A stretch of 50,226 nucleotides of DNA from Gallionella sp. (GTDB taxonomy: Bacteria > Pseudomonadota > Gammaproteobacteria > Burkholderiales > Gallionellaceae), in contig JAQTUP010000012.1 in the NCBI GenBank assembly GCA_028707275.1, positions 1 to 50,226 of the forward strand, in the 5' to 3' direction. Both the position numbers and the translations under genes were made by a program. Shown in pieces: positions 17,453 through 29,999 of the stretch. The notes beneath the pieces are model-generated. The model was not told where the DNA came from. It worked only from the letters and a program-made list of their open reading frames with translations, and ran no database searches. The first letter of the stretch is position 1, and each line of letters opens with the position of its first letter.

Positions 17453-18094
17453 TCACCTGGTTTTAGCCTTACTCTCGGCGGGATGCGCCTTGCGCGCGAT
17501 GGCAATCACTTCATTGAGCACACGAATGGTCTCGACAGGCTGTTTGCCTGAAATCACATACTTTCCGTCCACGACCAGTGTCGGCGTGCCGTTGATTCCG
17601 TAGCTGCGTATCATTTGCTTGGCTCGCACAATCTTGTTATTGACCGCAAATGAATTGTAAGCCGACGAAAACTTGGTGCGATCCACGCCGTTGCTGCTGA
17701 CAAACGCGGCTATCGAGTCCATGTCATATAAAGCTGTCTGTTTCACATGTATTGCCTGATAAATTGCATCATCGAGCTGCTTGATTTTTCCTATGCTCTC
17801 CAGCGCATAATAGGTGCGAGCCAGCGGCTCGGTGGAATCACGGAAAATGGTCGGCACAAATGAGAGCTCAACATCGGTCGGCATGGTTTTTTCCCATGCA
17901 GCCAGCTCAGGATGCAGATGAAAACAGTGAGAACATTCATAAAAGAAAAATTCCAGCACTTCAACTTTTTTCGTACTGGTTGGTTGAGCAGGATTGAGCA
18001 AGGTGTAATCCGTTCCCAGTTGCACAGCAGCAAATGCCGAACTACCAAACAAAAGCGCCGCAACAGCGATCCAACTTTTAAAACTGACTCTCAT
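17453..18094 (-). CDS. dsbA: thiol:disulfide interchange protein DsbA
   Basis: 213-aa periplasmic oxidase that introduces disulfide bonds into exported proteins. Signal peptide residues 1-22 end in SSAFAA. The thioredoxin-fold active site is C54-S-H-C57 within FFYECSHCFHLHP, and the cis-Pro loop NGTPTLVVDGKY is near residue 169. The dipeptide SH replaces the PH of E. coli DsbA, which is expected to alter redox potential. Ribosome site AAGGAG precedes the ATG. Confidence 0.94.
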   Translation of the reverse strand: MRVSFKSWIAVAALLFGSSAFAAVQLGTDYTLLNPAQPTSTKKVEVLEFFFYECSHCFHLHPELAAWEKTMPTDVELSFVPTIFRDSTEPLARTYYALESIGKIKQLDDAIYQAIHVKQTALYDMDSIAAFVSSNGVDRTKFSSAYNSFAVNNKIVRAKQMIRSYGINGTPTLVVDGKYVISGKQPVETIRVLNEVIAIARKAHPAESKAKTR

Positions 18095-18152
18095 TTATTT
18101 CTCCTTAAAATGACGGCACATAAACCCAAGATGGGCAATATAATCCTTAAAA

Positions 18153-18719
18153 TCAACGAACCTGAGCCGCATCCAGCCCGCTTGATCTGAGCGTGGCAAG
18201 CGCACTGTTCAAGTCCTGCTCATTCTGAAAAGGGCCAACCCGCACACGGTGCATATCGCCCTTGCCAGGAATCGCCACCGTCTGCACACTGGCTTCGAGT
18301 CCCTTCATCGCCAGCGTAGCTTTGAGATTCTCGGCATCAGCCGCATCAGAGAACGAGGCCGCTTGCAGATATTTAGGCATGGCAGGCCGGCTCTCAACGA
18401 CTTTGACCTGCTCGACGGGTTTGGGCGGCGCGCTCCCCTCCTGCTTGTCCGTCAAAACCTGATAAAACTCAAAGCGAGGCTTGGCATCCTCCACGCCGGA
18501 ACTGGCAACCGGCGCAGAGGCCGCCTGAGGATGATCAACGATCTCCGCCGGTTTAACCTGTATCTCCTTGCTGACAAAAGGGCTGGGGGATTTGAGTATG
18601 AACCACGCCAGCACGGCCGCCAGAGCGACGCCTGCCAGCATACCCAGCAAAACCCCCATCAACATCGAATTCCCGCCGGTACGCGGATCTTCGGATTTAT
18701 TGCTTGTGACTCGGCTCAT
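18153..18719 (-). CDS. SPOR-domain membrane protein (FtsN-like)
   Basis: 188-aa protein with a short cytoplasmic N-terminus, one membrane helix (LMGVLLGMLAGVALAAVLAWFIL, split here for reading at about residues 19-41), a proline-rich linker, and a C-terminal SPOR domain (YLQAASFSDAADAENLKATL to the end) that binds denuded peptidoglycan at the septum. This is the layout of FtsN-type cell division proteins and it sits directly downstream of argS as in many betaproteobacteria. In-frame ATGs at 18725 and 18740 are alternative starts. Confidence 0.9.
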   Translation of the reverse strand: MSRVTSNKSEDPRTGGNSMLMGVLLGMLAGVALAAVLAWFILKSPSPFVSKEIQVKPAEIVDHPQAASAPVASSGVEDAKPRFEFYQVLTDKQEGSAPPKPVEQVKVVESRPAMPKYLQAASFSDAADAENLKATLAMKGLEASVQTVAIPGKGDMHRVRVGPFQNEQDLNSALATLRSSGLDAAQVR

Positions 18720-18761
18720 AATCATTTCCACGTATAACAAATTGAATGCAATGGTAAAAAA

Positions 18762-20438
18762 CTACATCTTCTCGGGGGCACTCACTCCCAGCAACGCCAA
18801 ACCATTGCTCATCACCTGAGCCGTGGCCGCAATCAGCGCCAGACGCGCACACCTGACCTGCTCGTCATCCACCAGAAAGCGCGAAGCATTGTAGTAGCTG
18901 TGGAAAGCCGCCGCCAATTCCTTCAGGTAGAACGCCACCAGATGCGGCGCCAAATCCTGTGCCGCGCTTTCTATGACCTGAGGATAGTCGATAAGTTGCT
19001 GCAACAGTGCAATTTCAAATTCGCTGTCCAGCAAGCCAAAATCCGCCTGAAGCAAAGCCTGCCGTTCACCGCCCCAGGTTTCCAGCACGGTGCTGATGCG
19101 GGCGTGAGCGTACTGAATATAGTAGACAGGATTATCGTTGCTCCTGGATTTTGCCAGGTCAATATCGAAAACCAGCTGCGAATCAGGATGGCGCGCCGCG
19201 AGGAAATAACGCGTGGCATCGCAGCCGACTTCGTCTATCAGGTCGCGCAAGGTAACGTAGCTACCCGCGCGTTTGCTGATTTTCACCTCTTCGCCGTTTT
19301 TGAGCACCGTCACCATCTGGTGCAACACATAGTCAGGCCAGCCTTTGGGAATCCCGACATCGAGCGCCTGCAAACCGGCTCTAACACGCGTGATCGTGCT
19401 GTGATGGTCAGCGCCCTGCTCATTGATCACACGCACGAATCCGCGACGCCACTTTTCCAGATGGTAGGCGACATCCGGCACAAAATAAGTGTAGCCGCCA
19501 TCGGTTTTTCTCATCACGCGGTCTTTGTCATCGCCAAAATCAGTGGTGCGCAGCCACAGCGCCCCCTCCTGTTCATAAGTATGACCGCTGGCGATCAGCC
19601 TGTTGACGGTGTCTTCAACCTTGCCCTCGGTATACAGAGCCGACTCCAGAGAAAACACGTCGAATTCCACATTGAAGGCGCGCAAATCCAGATCCTGCTC
19701 GCGGCGCAGATAGGCTACGGCGAAATGACGTATGGACACTAAATCTTCCACGTCACCCGAGCCTGTGGTGCGCTGATCGTCAGCTTCGATCGTTTCCTTT
19801 GCAAGGTAGGCTCGGGCAACATCGGCGATATAATCCCCGCGATAACCCGCCTCTGGCCAGGACGGATCATCCGGCGTCACTCCCTTGCAGCGCAACTGAA
19901 CCGAGCGCGTCAGGTTGTCGATCTGCGCGCCTGCATCGTTGTAATAAAATTCACGCGTCACATTCCAGCCCGCCGCATGCAGGACGTTGCACAAACAATC
20001 CCCGACGGCCGCGCCACGGCCATGCCCCACATGCAGCGGACCTGTAGGATTGGCCGAAACAAACTCGACCTGAACACGACGCCCCGCCCCCAGATGAAGG
20101 TGGCCGTAGCCCGCCCCCGCATGCAGCACGGCATGTACGATCGCCTGCTTTGCAGCCTTCGAGAGAAACAGATTGATAAATCCGGCACCCGCGATCTCGA
20201 CTTTTTCGATCACATCGGATTTTGGCAGCGCAGCAATGAGCGCCTGAGCGATGTCGCGCGGCGATTTTTTCATCGGACGAGCCAGCTGCATCGCCAGATT
20301 GCAGGCGTAATCGCCGTGCGACGCCTGTTTAGGGCGTTCGATCAGGATGGTCACGCCGGTCTGATCGGACGCTACCTCACGCAAGGCCTGCGCAAATAAT
20401 TCGGAAATATGATTTTTGAAGTTGAATACGACAGACAT
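18762..20438 (-). CDS. argS: arginyl-tRNA synthetase
   Basis: 558-aa class I synthetase. The HIGH-type motif is [16 protein letters not shown] near residue 129, and the KMSKS-like signature is [12 protein letters not shown]. The N-terminal Add-1 domain and the C-terminal anticodon-binding DALR domain ([18 protein letters not shown]) are complete. A dispersed repeat element begins 16 bp upstream of the start codon. Confidence 0.98.
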   Translation of the reverse strand: MSVVFNFKNHISELFAQALREVASDQTGVTILIERPKQASHGDYACNLAMQLARPMKKSPRDIAQALIAALPKSDVIEKVEIAGAGFINLFLSKAAKQAIVHAVLHAGAGYGHLHLGAGRRVQVEFVSANPTGPLHVGHGRGAAVGDCLCNVLHAAGWNVTREFYYNDAGAQIDNLTRSVQLRCKGVTPDDPSWPEAGYRGDYIADVARAYLAKETIEADDQRTTGSGDVEDLVSIRHFAVAYLRREQDLDLRAFNVEFDVFSLESALYTEGKVEDTVNRLIASGHTYEQEGALWLRTTDFGDDKDRVMRKTDGGYTYFVPDVAYHLEKWRRGFVRVINEQGADHHSTITRVRAGLQALDVGIPKGWPDYVLHQMVTVLKNGEEVKISKRAGSYVTLRDLIDEVGCDATRYFLAARHPDSQLVFDIDLAKSRSNDNPVYYIQYAHARISTVLETWGGERQALLQADFGLLDSEFEIALLQQLIDYPQVIESAAQDLAPHLVAFYLKELAAAFHSYYNASRFLVDDEQVRCARLALIAATAQVMSNGLALLGVSAPEKM

Positions 20439-20454
20439 TAGACAGCACCATAAA

Positions 20455-20532
20455 CGTGAAACTCGCGCAGCGATTCGTTTGCCCCTCGCCCGCTCTGCGG
20501 GAGAGGGTCAGGGAGAGGAAAACGGGCATGGC
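20455..20532. repeat. dispersed REP/MITE-like element upstream of argS
   Basis: Starts CGTGAAACTCGCGCAGCGATT and continues with CGCCCGCTCTGCGGGAGAGGG, ending near AACGGGCATGGC. Same family and orientation relative to the gene as the elements in ogt and upstream of rpoD. It occupies the argS leader. The rest of the gap to the DUF815 gene (20533-20706) shows no gene. Confidence 0.85.
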
Positions 20533-20706
20533 AAGTTTGCGAGTTGTTGCCCACAGGGCAATATCCCTGCGAGACTCATTTAAATAATCAGGGGTGACAT
20601 GCGCCACGCCCGTTAGACAGATGCGCATTATAACGGCAGAAGCAAGATTACACCCTCGAAGAACACGGCCACCCACAAATTGATGCCCAAAATCAGTTGG
20701 GCGCGA

Positions 20707-21567
20707 CTACCCCGACATCCGACCGCACCAGTCGCGCGCAAACTGCCCCGCCACACGACCGCTGCGCGAGCCTCGCGACAGCGACCATTGCAATGCGGCG
20801 CGGCGCACTTCATCGGTCAGGCCGCCCGCCCAGCCGTGATACTGCAACCAGCGGGCGGCAATTAACAGGTATTCGTCCTGACTGAAAGGATAGAAGGAAA
20901 TCCACAGGCCGAAGCGCTCGGACAGCGAGACTTTTTCCTCTATGCTCTCCGCCGGGTGAATTTCATCCCCGGTATATTTAGTCGCCAGATTATCGCTCAT
21001 ATAGTCGGGCATCAGATGGCGGCGGTTCGACGTGGCATAGATCAGCAAGTTTTCACAAAACGCGACCAGATCACCATCCAATGCGGCCTTGAGCGCCTGA
21101 TAACCGTCCTCATCCGCGCCAAAAGAAAGGTCGTCGCAATACAGGATAAAACGCTCACGACGCCCTTGTACCAGTTCCACAATCAGCGGAAGATCGACCA
21201 ACCCTGGCTTGTCTATCTGAATGACACGCAGTCCCGCCCCGGAATATTCGTTGAGCAGCGCCTTGACCAGCGACGACTTGCCGGTGCCGCGCGCGCCGGA
21301 AAGCAGCACATTGTTCGCCGTGCCGCCTTTTACAAATTGCCGCGTGTTCTGCGCGATGCGATTTTTCTGATCATCGATACCCAGCAGATCAGCCAGCCTG
21401 ATACGCTGAAAATTTGCGACAGGATGCAAGGTCCGCTGGCCGTGATCCCAACGAAAGGCCGCTGCCGCCTGCCAGTCGGGTTCTCTCACACGGGAACCTG
21501 GCAGGACGTTTTCAAGACGAGCTAACAGCCCCTCGGCTCGAATCAGGAATTGATCGAGTTTATCCAT
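20707..21567 (-). CDS. DUF815-family ATPase
   Basis: 286-aa AAA-type ATPase of the DUF815 family. Walker A GARGTGKSS is at residues 91-99 and Walker B-like RFILYCDDLSF near 138. IYATSNRRHLMPDYM and IEEKVSLSERFGLWISFYPFSQDEYL are family hallmarks. The biological role is unknown. It usually sits next to argJ in betaproteobacteria, as here. Confidence 0.92.
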   Translation of the reverse strand: MDKLDQFLIRAEGLLARLENVLPGSRVREPDWQAAAAFRWDHGQRTLHPVANFQRIRLADLLGIDDQKNRIAQNTRQFVKGGTANNVLLSGARGTGKSSLVKALLNEYSGAGLRVIQIDKPGLVDLPLIVELVQGRRERFILYCDDLSFGADEDGYQALKAALDGDLVAFCENLLIYATSNRRHLMPDYMSDNLATKYTGDEIHPAESIEEKVSLSERFGLWISFYPFSQDEYLLIAARWLQYHGWAGGLTDEVRRAALQWSLSRGSRSGRVAGQFARDWCGRMSG

Positions 21568-21602
21568 GGCGTTATCGTTCCCGCAAGAACGGGCATGGAG
21601 AC

Positions 21603-22832
21603 TTAGCTTCTGTAGCTGGCGTTGATCTTGACGTAGTCGTAGGAGAAATCACAAGTCCACAGCGTCGCATTTACGTCTCCTCTGTTCAGCACTACGCGGA
21701 TCGTGATGTCAGACTGCTGCATCACGCGCTGCCCGTCTTCTTCGATATAACTTGCCGCACGGCCGCCCTTTTCGGCGACCAGCACATCGTCAAGATAAAG
21801 TTCGATCGCGGCAACATCCAGGTCATCGACCCCGGCATAGCCGATCGCGGCCAGGATGCGACCCAGATTGGGATCGGACGCGAAGAACGCGGTCTTGACC
21901 AGTGGAGAATGCGCGATGGCATAGCCGATTTTCTTGCACTCATCCTCGTCGCGACCAGCCTCTATCCTGACCGTGATGAACTTGGTCGCCCCCTCGCCGT
22001 CGCGCACGATGGCCTGCGCCAGAAAGGTCGCCACGTCAGTGATGACTTCGAGCAAAACATCATAAGCATTACTGTCAAGCGACGTCACTTCGGGCAGGGC
22101 CGATTTTCCGGTAGCGATCAGCATCAGCGCGTCATTGGTCGAGGTGTCGCCATCCACGGTAATACAGTTGAACGAACGGTTTGCCGCCTCCGCAACCAGC
22201 CTTTGCAACAAGGGCTGAGACACGCCGGCGTCCGTCGCGATATAACCCAGCATGGTGGCCATGTTGGGGTGTATCATGCCCGATCCTTTGGCAATACCGG
22301 TCACAGTCACCAGCGCACCATCCAGAAGGACCTGTCTGGAAATCGCCTTGGCGACGATATCGGTGGTCATGATGGCATGCGCCGCATCGAACCAGTTGTC
22401 CGCAGACAAGTTCGCGACGGCGGCAGGCAGTCCTGCGGCTATTTTTGCTACAGGCAAAGGCTCCATGATAACGCCTGTGGAGTAGGGCAAAATCTGAGCA
22501 GGATCGCAGCCCAGCACCCCGGCCAGTGCAGCGCAAGTATCACGAGCATCCTTTAAGCCCTGCTCGCCCGTTCCTGCATTTGCGTTACCTGTGTTGACCA
22601 CCAGCGCGCGGATACCCCGAGCCTGCGCCAGGTGTTCGCGAGCCACAACCACCGGCGCCGCACAAAAACGATTTTTGGTGAATACACCGGCCACCTTGGC
22701 GCCGTCGCACAATTCGATCACGAGTAAATCACGGCGATTTTCACGCTTGATATTTGCCTCTGCGATACCCAGCAAGACGCCCGCAACGGGCAAGAGTTTA
22801 GCCGCCACAGGCGGATTCAGATTAACCGGCAT
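21603..22832 (-). CDS. argJ: bifunctional glutamate N-acetyltransferase/ornithine acetyltransferase
   Basis: 409-aa enzyme of the cyclic arginine pathway that recycles the acetyl group from acetylornithine to glutamate. It self-cleaves before a threonine nucleophile, Thr193 in [27 protein letters not shown] and the C-terminal [14 protein letters not shown] are conserved. It pairs metabolically with argC at 44550. Confidence 0.97.
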   Translation of the reverse strand: MPVNLNPPVAAKLLPVAGVLLGIAEANIKRENRRDLLVIELCDGAKVAGVFTKNRFCAAPVVVAREHLAQARGIRALVVNTGNANAGTGEQGLKDARDTCAALAGVLGCDPAQILPYSTGVIMEPLPVAKIAAGLPAAVANLSADNWFDAAHAIMTTDIVAKAISRQVLLDGALVTVTGIAKGSGMIHPNMATMLGYIATDAGVSQPLLQRLVAEAANRSFNCITVDGDTSTNDALMLIATGKSALPEVTSLDSNAYDVLLEVITDVATFLAQAIVRDGEGATKFITVRIEAGRDEDECKKIGYAIAHSPLVKTAFFASDPNLGRILAAIGYAGVDDLDVAAIELYLDDVLVAEKGGRAASYIEEDGQRVMQQSDITIRVVLNRGDVNATLWTCDFSYDYVKINASYRS

Positions 22833-22873
22833 AAAATTCTCTTTAAAAGCTGCAAAACATTGGATTGGCTATT

Positions 22874-22933
22874 AGTCGGGTAAAACCCGACTCGCACCAT
22901 TCATGATCCTGTAGGTCGGATTTAACCCGACTA
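22874..22933. repeat. two GTCGGGT-type hairpins between argJ and the cNMP-domain gene
   Basis: AGTCGGGT/ACCCGACT with a 3-nt loop (22874-22892) and a second, imperfect copy GTCGGATTTAACCCGAC (22915-22932) overlapping the stop codon of the next gene. This resembles the short palindromic repeats seen between genes in many proteobacteria. Confidence 0.7.
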
Positions 22934-23419
22934 GTAACGTCCACCTGTCTTGTAGATGTAATTTGACAGCTCTGCCGATTCGATATTTACGCGCCTGACA
23001 ATACCGTGCATGTTGCGGATAATGCCGCGCATCACGCGATACACCAGCTTCGGGTGGGAATTGAGCAAGGATTCAAAGCGCAGGCGCGGCATGCTCAGGA
23101 CCTTGGTGGATCCCACAGCATAAAGCGTCGCGCTGATTTGAGTGGCAGCGCCGCCGGCAAAGGTGATCATACCGGCCAAGTCACCAGGCTTGAGCACATG
23201 AACAGTGGATTCCTCACCGCTGCCGCTTTCGATCTTCACATCGATTTCGCCATTGGCCAGAATGTACAGATTGTCAGGTTGCTCGTCTTTGGGCTGAACG
23301 ATGATGTCGCCCGTGTTGTATTCCTGAATCTCAAACAATTCAGCCAGAATTTCCACTTCTGCCTGACTCAACTCCTCTGTCACCGGTGAGGTGCGCAGCG
23401 TATCGATCACTAACGACAT
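22931..23419 (-). CDS. cyclic nucleotide-binding domain protein
   Basis: 162-aa protein consisting of a Crp/Fnr-type sensory domain (beta roll with NTGDIIVQPKDEQPDNLYIL and NGEIDVKI, then GDLAGMITFAGG) and a helical tail, but no helix-turn-helix. ATG 23419 is used; the longer frame overlaps secA. The tail (RVMRGIIRNMHGIVRRVN) may mediate contacts with a partner. The ligand and target are unknown. It sits 14 bp downstream of secA. Confidence 0.85.
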   Translation of the reverse strand: MSLVIDTLRTSPVTEELSQAEVEILAELFEIQEYNTGDIIVQPKDEQPDNLYILANGEIDVKIESGSGEESTVHVLKPGDLAGMITFAGGAATQISATLYAVGSTKVLSMPRLRFESLLNSHPKLVYRVMRGIIRNMHGIVRRVNIESAELSNYIYKTGGRY

Positions 23420-23433
23420 TGCCTTCTCCTTTG

Positions 23434-26151
<2,718 letters not shown>

Positions 26152-26232
26152 GTTTTCTCGACCACAAATTTAGAGCAAGACGGTTATCCACCGACCCACC
26201 CTCGTAATAATAGGGAATTTTTTATTAATCCT

Positions 26233-27117
26233 TCAACTGGCTGCGTTTTGCAAAAAACGCACCGGATTCTGTGCAATGCCCTTATAGCGAACTTCAAAAT
26301 GCAAATGATTGCCAGTAGAACGCCCGGTACTGCCGACCCTGGCAACAATTTCACCGCGTCGCACCACCTGCCCCACCCTGGCCAGCAGTTTCGATGCATG
26401 CGCGTAACGCGTCACAATATCGTTACCATGATCGACCTCGATCATATTACCATACTGAGGATGGGTATCTGCATACACCACCACACCTCCTGCTGCAGCG
26501 TGGATGTCTGTGCCTGCCTCAGCCATAAAATCCACCCCCTCGTGCATCGCGCTCTGCCCGGTAAAAGGGTCGACACGCCAGCCGAAATTAGAGGTAAATA
26601 CCCCATCGCTCAGCGGGGGGGACGATGGCAACAGCTCCTGACTTAACTGATCCTGCATCAGGAGCGTCTCCAGCGCCATCAGCTTGTCGGATCTGTCGTC
26701 AACCACGTGCATCAGGGCATCGAGCTGCTGCACCAGCGTGGCAGATGAAATCGTACTCAATGAGAGCAAGGGCCCCCCCTGAGCCGGAGGCTGGTCGAAC
26801 TGAAATTCTGACGGCTTCATCCCGGTCAGCTTGACCAGACGCCCGCCTAACGCATCCAGACGTTGTACGCGCGCCTGCATCTCGCCCAGCTTTACAGCCA
26901 GCATATCAAGACTGCTGCGTTCAAATTTATTTTTTCCGACCTCAGATTTTGCAAGCATTGAACCATCAGGCAAACCGCGCACCAGCGCATGCTGCACGCC
27001 GAGCACCGCCGCTGCGGCCAGACTCAAAAACAACAGCATCAGCAAAATAAGTTGCCGTCCACCCAAATATATACTGCGCGACCCGGCACGACCGCTCGAA
27101 ACTAGAATAACATTCAC
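26233..27117 (-). CDS. M23 family metallopeptidase (LytM type)
   Basis: 294-aa peptidoglycan endopeptidase or amidase activator. One membrane helix at residues 22-42 is followed by a coiled-coil-like stretch, then the M23 domain from ~170. Zinc ligands are present: H and D in HEGVDF, and HLHFEV near residue 272; FGWRVDPFTG precedes them. It acts in the periplasm. The conserved position between secA and the DciA-like gene matches other betaproteobacteria. Confidence 0.93.
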   Translation of the reverse strand: MNVILVSSGRAGSRSIYLGGRQLILLMLLFLSLAAAAVLGVQHALVRGLPDGSMLAKSEVGKNKFERSSLDMLAVKLGEMQARVQRLDALGGRLVKLTGMKPSEFQFDQPPAQGGPLLSLSTISSATLVQQLDALMHVVDDRSDKLMALETLLMQDQLSQELLPSSPPLSDGVFTSNFGWRVDPFTGQSAMHEGVDFMAEAGTDIHAAAGGVVVYADTHPQYGNMIEVDHGNDIVTRYAHASKLLARVGQVVRRGEIVARVGSTGRSTGNHLHFEVRYKGIAQNPVRFLQNAAS

Positions 27118-27143
27118 ACCTGCTCCTTATCTGAAAGTGACCC

Positions 27144-27572
27144 GTGCCCCAACGTTTAAGATCCCTGATGAGCGACAATCCACAATTGCGCTCCTTGTTC
27201 AACACTGCGAATGCACTGGCGGCGCTGCAAGAGCAATTTGCGCATGTTGCGCCTCCCTATTTCGCACAATCGAGCCAGGTGCTGGGACTACAAAACGGCA
27301 CGCTCATCATTGCTGTGAGCAACGGCACACTCGCCGCCAAGTTACGCCAGCTTGCCCCACAGGTCGTGGAAAAACTGCAAAACAAGGGCTGCGAGGTTAG
27401 CGCAATCAGAGTCAAGGTGCAAGTAAACTACGCTGCCATTCCACCCAAACATACCGAGCGCATCCTGACCCGTACGGCACAACACCAGTTACTCGAACTC
27501 AGCCGGAACCTGACCGACTCACCTTTAAAGCTGGCGCTGGAAAAATTTTCGAAGAAGACCCGGCAGGGCTGA
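27144..27572 (+). CDS. DUF721/DciA-like protein
   Basis: 142-aa small basic protein of the DUF721 family; DciA members load or assist the replicative helicase DnaB. The core fits LQNGTLIIAVSNGTLAAKLRQLAPQVVEKL. It starts at GTG 27144; ATG 27168 is an alternative. The gene is divergent from the M23 peptidase with 26 bp between starts. Function here is inferred only from the family. Confidence 0.8.
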   Translation: MPQRLRSLMSDNPQLRSLFNTANALAALQEQFAHVAPPYFAQSSQVLGLQNGTLIIAVSNGTLAAKLRQLAPQVVEKLQNKGCEVSAIRVKVQVNYAAIPPKHTERILTRTAQHQLLELSRNLTDSPLKLALEKFSKKTRQG

Positions 27573-27627
27573 ATTCATCTGCCTGCGCGACCACGACAGA
27601 CAGTGCAAAGACAGACAAGGCGCGACG

Positions 27628-27828
27628 CTACACGAACACACGCCAGCCCACCAGCACATAGCGCTCCAGAACAAACAGCAAGCCAAACAGCAACAGCAGT
27701 AACGCTGTGAAGCGCACCGTCTGCCATGCAAACCGAAGATAGCGCCGGTCGCGCGTAAAAATATACATCCCGCCTGACAACACCAGCACCAGCGCCAGCA
27801 GAACAACCATCAGCCGCATAATCAACAT
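27628..27828 (-). CDS. small two-helix membrane protein
   Basis: 66-aa hydrophobic protein with helices at about residues 4-25 and 36-58 separated by a basic loop TRDRRYLRFAW. It lies 25 bp downstream of lpxC on the same strand. No function recognised; similar small proteins are found next to lpxC in related genomes as far as I recall. Confidence 0.6.
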   Translation of the reverse strand: MLIMRLMVVLLALVLVLSGGMYIFTRDRRYLRFAWQTVRFTALLLLLFGLLFVLERYVLVGWRVFV

Positions 27829-27853
27829 ATCGAGCGATCCTTAGCCGCAGGAA

Positions 27854-28759
27854 TCAGGCGGCCTGCTGCCTTAAAAAGTCCGGCGCATCCGCCACATTGT
27901 CAAATGCGACAAATTCCCAGGCCTCTTTGTCGGCCAACAGCTCGCGCAGCAAGGCATTATTGAGCGCGTGACCCGACTTGAAGCCCGAAAAAGCGCCAAT
28001 CACCGGATGACCCAAAAGGTATAAATCACCAATCGCATCCAATACCTTGTGTTTGACAAACTCGTCCTCGAAACGCAGTCCATCGGCATTGAGCACGCGA
28101 TACTCATCCATGACAATCGCATTGTCCAGACTCCCGCCCAGCGCCAGCCCCTGCGAGCGCATGTGCTCCACATCCTGCATGAAGCCGAAGGTGCGCGCGC
28201 GGCTGATGTCGCGAATATAGGAAAACTCATCGAGTTCGACCGTGACGTGCTGTTTGGTGTTGGCAAAAACAGGATGGGCGAAATTAATGGTAAAGGTCAG
28301 TTTGTAGCCGTTGTAAGGCTCGAATCTGACCCATTTATCGCCTTGTTTGACTTCGACGGTCTTTTTGATGCGAATAAATTTTTTGGCCGCCGCCTGCTCG
28401 ACGATGCCTGCCGATTGCAACAGAAAAATGAACGTACCGGCGCTGCCATCCATGATGGGCACTTCAGCACCATCCATTTCGACAATGGCGTTATCTATCC
28501 CCAGGCCGGCCAGCGCCGACATCAAATGTTCGATGGTAGCCACCCGCACGCCGTCCTGCTCCATACAGGTAGACAGGCGCGTATCGTGCACCAGATGCGC
28601 GCGCGCCTGCATTTCACAGACAGGCTTTACGTCCACGCGGCGAAATACAATCCCGCTGTTTACAGCCCCCGGGCACAGCGACAAGGCGACCTTCTGACCG
28701 CTGTGCAGCCCCACACCCGTCACGCTGACAGATGTTTTCAAGGTGCGCTGCTTTATCAT
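27854..28759 (-). CDS. lpxC: UDP-3-O-acyl-N-acetylglucosamine deacetylase
   Basis: Zinc deacetylase that commits the cell to lipid A synthesis. Zinc ligands are in IEHLMSAL and [17 protein letters not shown] and EVPIMDGSA are conserved. ATG 28759 (MIKQRTLK) is chosen because it matches the usual N-terminus and places the first ligand at His78; an in-frame ATG at 28783 adds eight residues. In betaproteobacteria lpxC normally follows ftsZ; here an accessory island lies upstream instead. Confidence 0.97.
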   Translation of the reverse strand: MIKQRTLKTSVSVTGVGLHSGQKVALSLCPGAVNSGIVFRRVDVKPVCEMQARAHLVHDTRLSTCMEQDGVRVATIEHLMSALAGLGIDNAIVEMDGAEVPIMDGSAGTFIFLLQSAGIVEQAAAKKFIRIKKTVEVKQGDKWVRFEPYNGYKLTFTINFAHPVFANTKQHVTVELDEFSYIRDISRARTFGFMQDVEHMRSQGLALGGSLDNAIVMDEYRVLNADGLRFEDEFVKHKVLDAIGDLYLLGHPVIGAFSGFKSGHALNNALLRELLADKEAWEFVAFDNVADAPDFLRQQAA

Positions 28760-28783
28760 CGGTTTTTGAAGAGCAAGTTTCAT

Positions 28784-29045
28784 GGCGCAATACTAACATA
28801 CCGGCCTTCTGTCATTTATATTCACTTACAAAAGTTACACATCAGCATGAAATCCACAGAGCACGTCAGTTGAGCTTCGAGCACCATGGTTCCACATAAT
28901 TTCAAGCAGGTACTCTGCAGATCAGCTTTTACTTTTGTCGGCGACAGCCCTGTCTGCCGACAGGCAGACCGGCTGCTGGTCAGCTGGCGACGCCAGGTGA
29001 GCATCGATGCGGCGTTCCCGGCTCGCCGCGCCGAAGGCGTAAGAA
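28784..29045. other. non-coding region upstream of lpxC with repeat debris
   Basis: No supported gene. Part of it (about 28945-29040) holds a TCTGCC/GGCAGA hairpin, CGGCTGCTGGT and GCGGCGTTCCC, the last two shared with the MITE-like element at 32538-32924. It appears to be a decayed relative of that element. Confidence 0.5.
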
Positions 29046-29465
29046 ATTTTGTGTAAACGATCATTTGGCAGGAAAAGCTGCCTGAATTTGAAAAGGACGT
29101 GAACAGGACCGCTGCAATCAGCCTCGCCGGATTTGATTTACCAACTGCTGGCAGGCTACCAGAAGATATACTGGGCGCGCATTGCGCCGTTCTTTGACTA
29201 TCCGCCGGAGATTCGCCGGGTGATTTACACCACCAACGCGATTGAGTCGGTTAACATGAGCTTGAGAAAAATCACCAGGAACAGGGTCTCGTTTCCGTCT
29301 GACGAGGCGCTGCTAGTTCTACCTTGCCATACAAAACATCAGCAAAAAATGGACGATGCCGATCAGGGACTGGAAAGCGGCGCTAAACCGTTTTACTATC
29401 CAGTTTGAAGACCGGATGCCGCAACATTAATGAATTCCGTTTACACAAAATCCAGGACACCCTCT
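29046..29465 (+). mobile_element. IS256-family remnant
   Basis: A deletion derivative about 420 bp long. Its right end, near 29437-29465, reads CCGTTTACACAAAATCCAGG, and the left end keeps ATTTTGTGTAAACG at 29046-29059, the inverted match. The outer part of the left repeat is lost. Only the C-terminal part of the transposase remains. Confidence 0.75.
29108..29430 (+). pseudogene. IS256-family transposase C-terminal fragment, frameshifted
   Basis: The frame from 29133 encodes IAPFFDYPPEIRRVIYTTNA and NAIESVNMSLRKITRNR, a stretch typical of IS256 (Mutator-type) transposases. Near 29313-29318 a small deletion shifts the frame; the remaining family sequence (NISKKWTMPIRDWKAALNRF to RMPQH and TAA 29428) continues in another frame. 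The N-terminus and catalytic first half are missing, so it cannot be active. Confidence 0.88.
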
Positions 29466-29637
29466 AGCCCACGCCCCTTTAGTCATAAATCAATTTACCC
29501 CACTGGAAAATGGCGCACCTCACCTTATGCAAATGGCCGTCTTGCATGGCCTGTTGCTGCAATCCGCGCACTTCTGAAAGGCAGTGTAATATGAGATCGC
29601 CCATCCATGACTGGGCACGATCAGTTATCCACGCTGA
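29466..29637. other. non-coding gap between the IS256 remnant and mqsRA
   Basis: No gene, no repeat match and no clear signal seen until the mqsR promoter region. Confidence 0.5.
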
Positions 29638-29660
29638 TTGACAGGCACGGCGGAGAACAC

Positions 29661-29688
29661 TTGTTAAAATCTATGGATTCCATATAAT
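29661..29688 (+). promoter_or_regulatory. mqsRA promoter with overlapping palindromic operator candidate
   Basis: TTGTTA (29661-29666), 16-bp spacer, TATAAT (29683-29688). The predicted start falls at about 29695, one base before the mqsR ATG, so the mRNA should be leaderless. The palindrome TATGGATTCCATA (29672-29684) lies between the boxes and overlaps the -10, a good place for autorepression by MqsA. A second candidate -35, TTGACA, is at 29638-29643. Confidence 0.6.
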
Positions 29689-29695
29689 AAGCAAC

Positions 29696-29998
29696 ATGGA
29701 AAAACGCACGCCCCACTACAACCTGAATGACGTAAAAACCATCGTGCTCAATCGTGGCATGGATGCGTTTACAAGCACGGCGAAGAATAACGCGAGGCTG
29801 ATGGGGTTGGATGGACGAGCGACTTTAGAGGTTGTGCTGGGCTTACAGCGCAGTATGTTGTTCAAAAGCATGACCACGCACACCAGCAGCCAAGTGTGGC
29901 AAGACGTGTATCACGCTCCTTGTCCGAACGGTCAAATTGCTTACATCAAGGTGACGATTCAAGCCGGTGCGACAGTGATTCAATTCAAGGAGAAATGA
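29696..29998 (+). CDS. mqsR: type II toxin MqsR, mRNA interferase
   Basis: 100-aa RelE-fold endoribonuclease that cleaves mRNA, in E. coli mainly at GCU. The N-terminus MEKRTPHYNL and FKSMTTH...WQDVYH match the family. Residues equivalent to the catalytic set Lys, Gln and Tyr are Lys57, Gln69 and Tyr83. The antitoxin gene follows after 1 bp, toxin first, the normal MqsRA order. No Shine-Dalgarno sequence precedes it. Confidence 0.93.
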   Translation: MEKRTPHYNLNDVKTIVLNRGMDAFTSTAKNNARLMGLDGRATLEVVLGLQRSMLFKSMTTHTSSQVWQDVYHAPCPNGQIAYIKVTIQAGATVIQFKEK

Positions 29999-29999
29999 G

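Noticed and set aside
28822..29064. 80-codon minus-strand open frame upstream of lpxC
   Set aside because: It covers repeat debris and the edge of the IS256 remnant and resembles no protein family.
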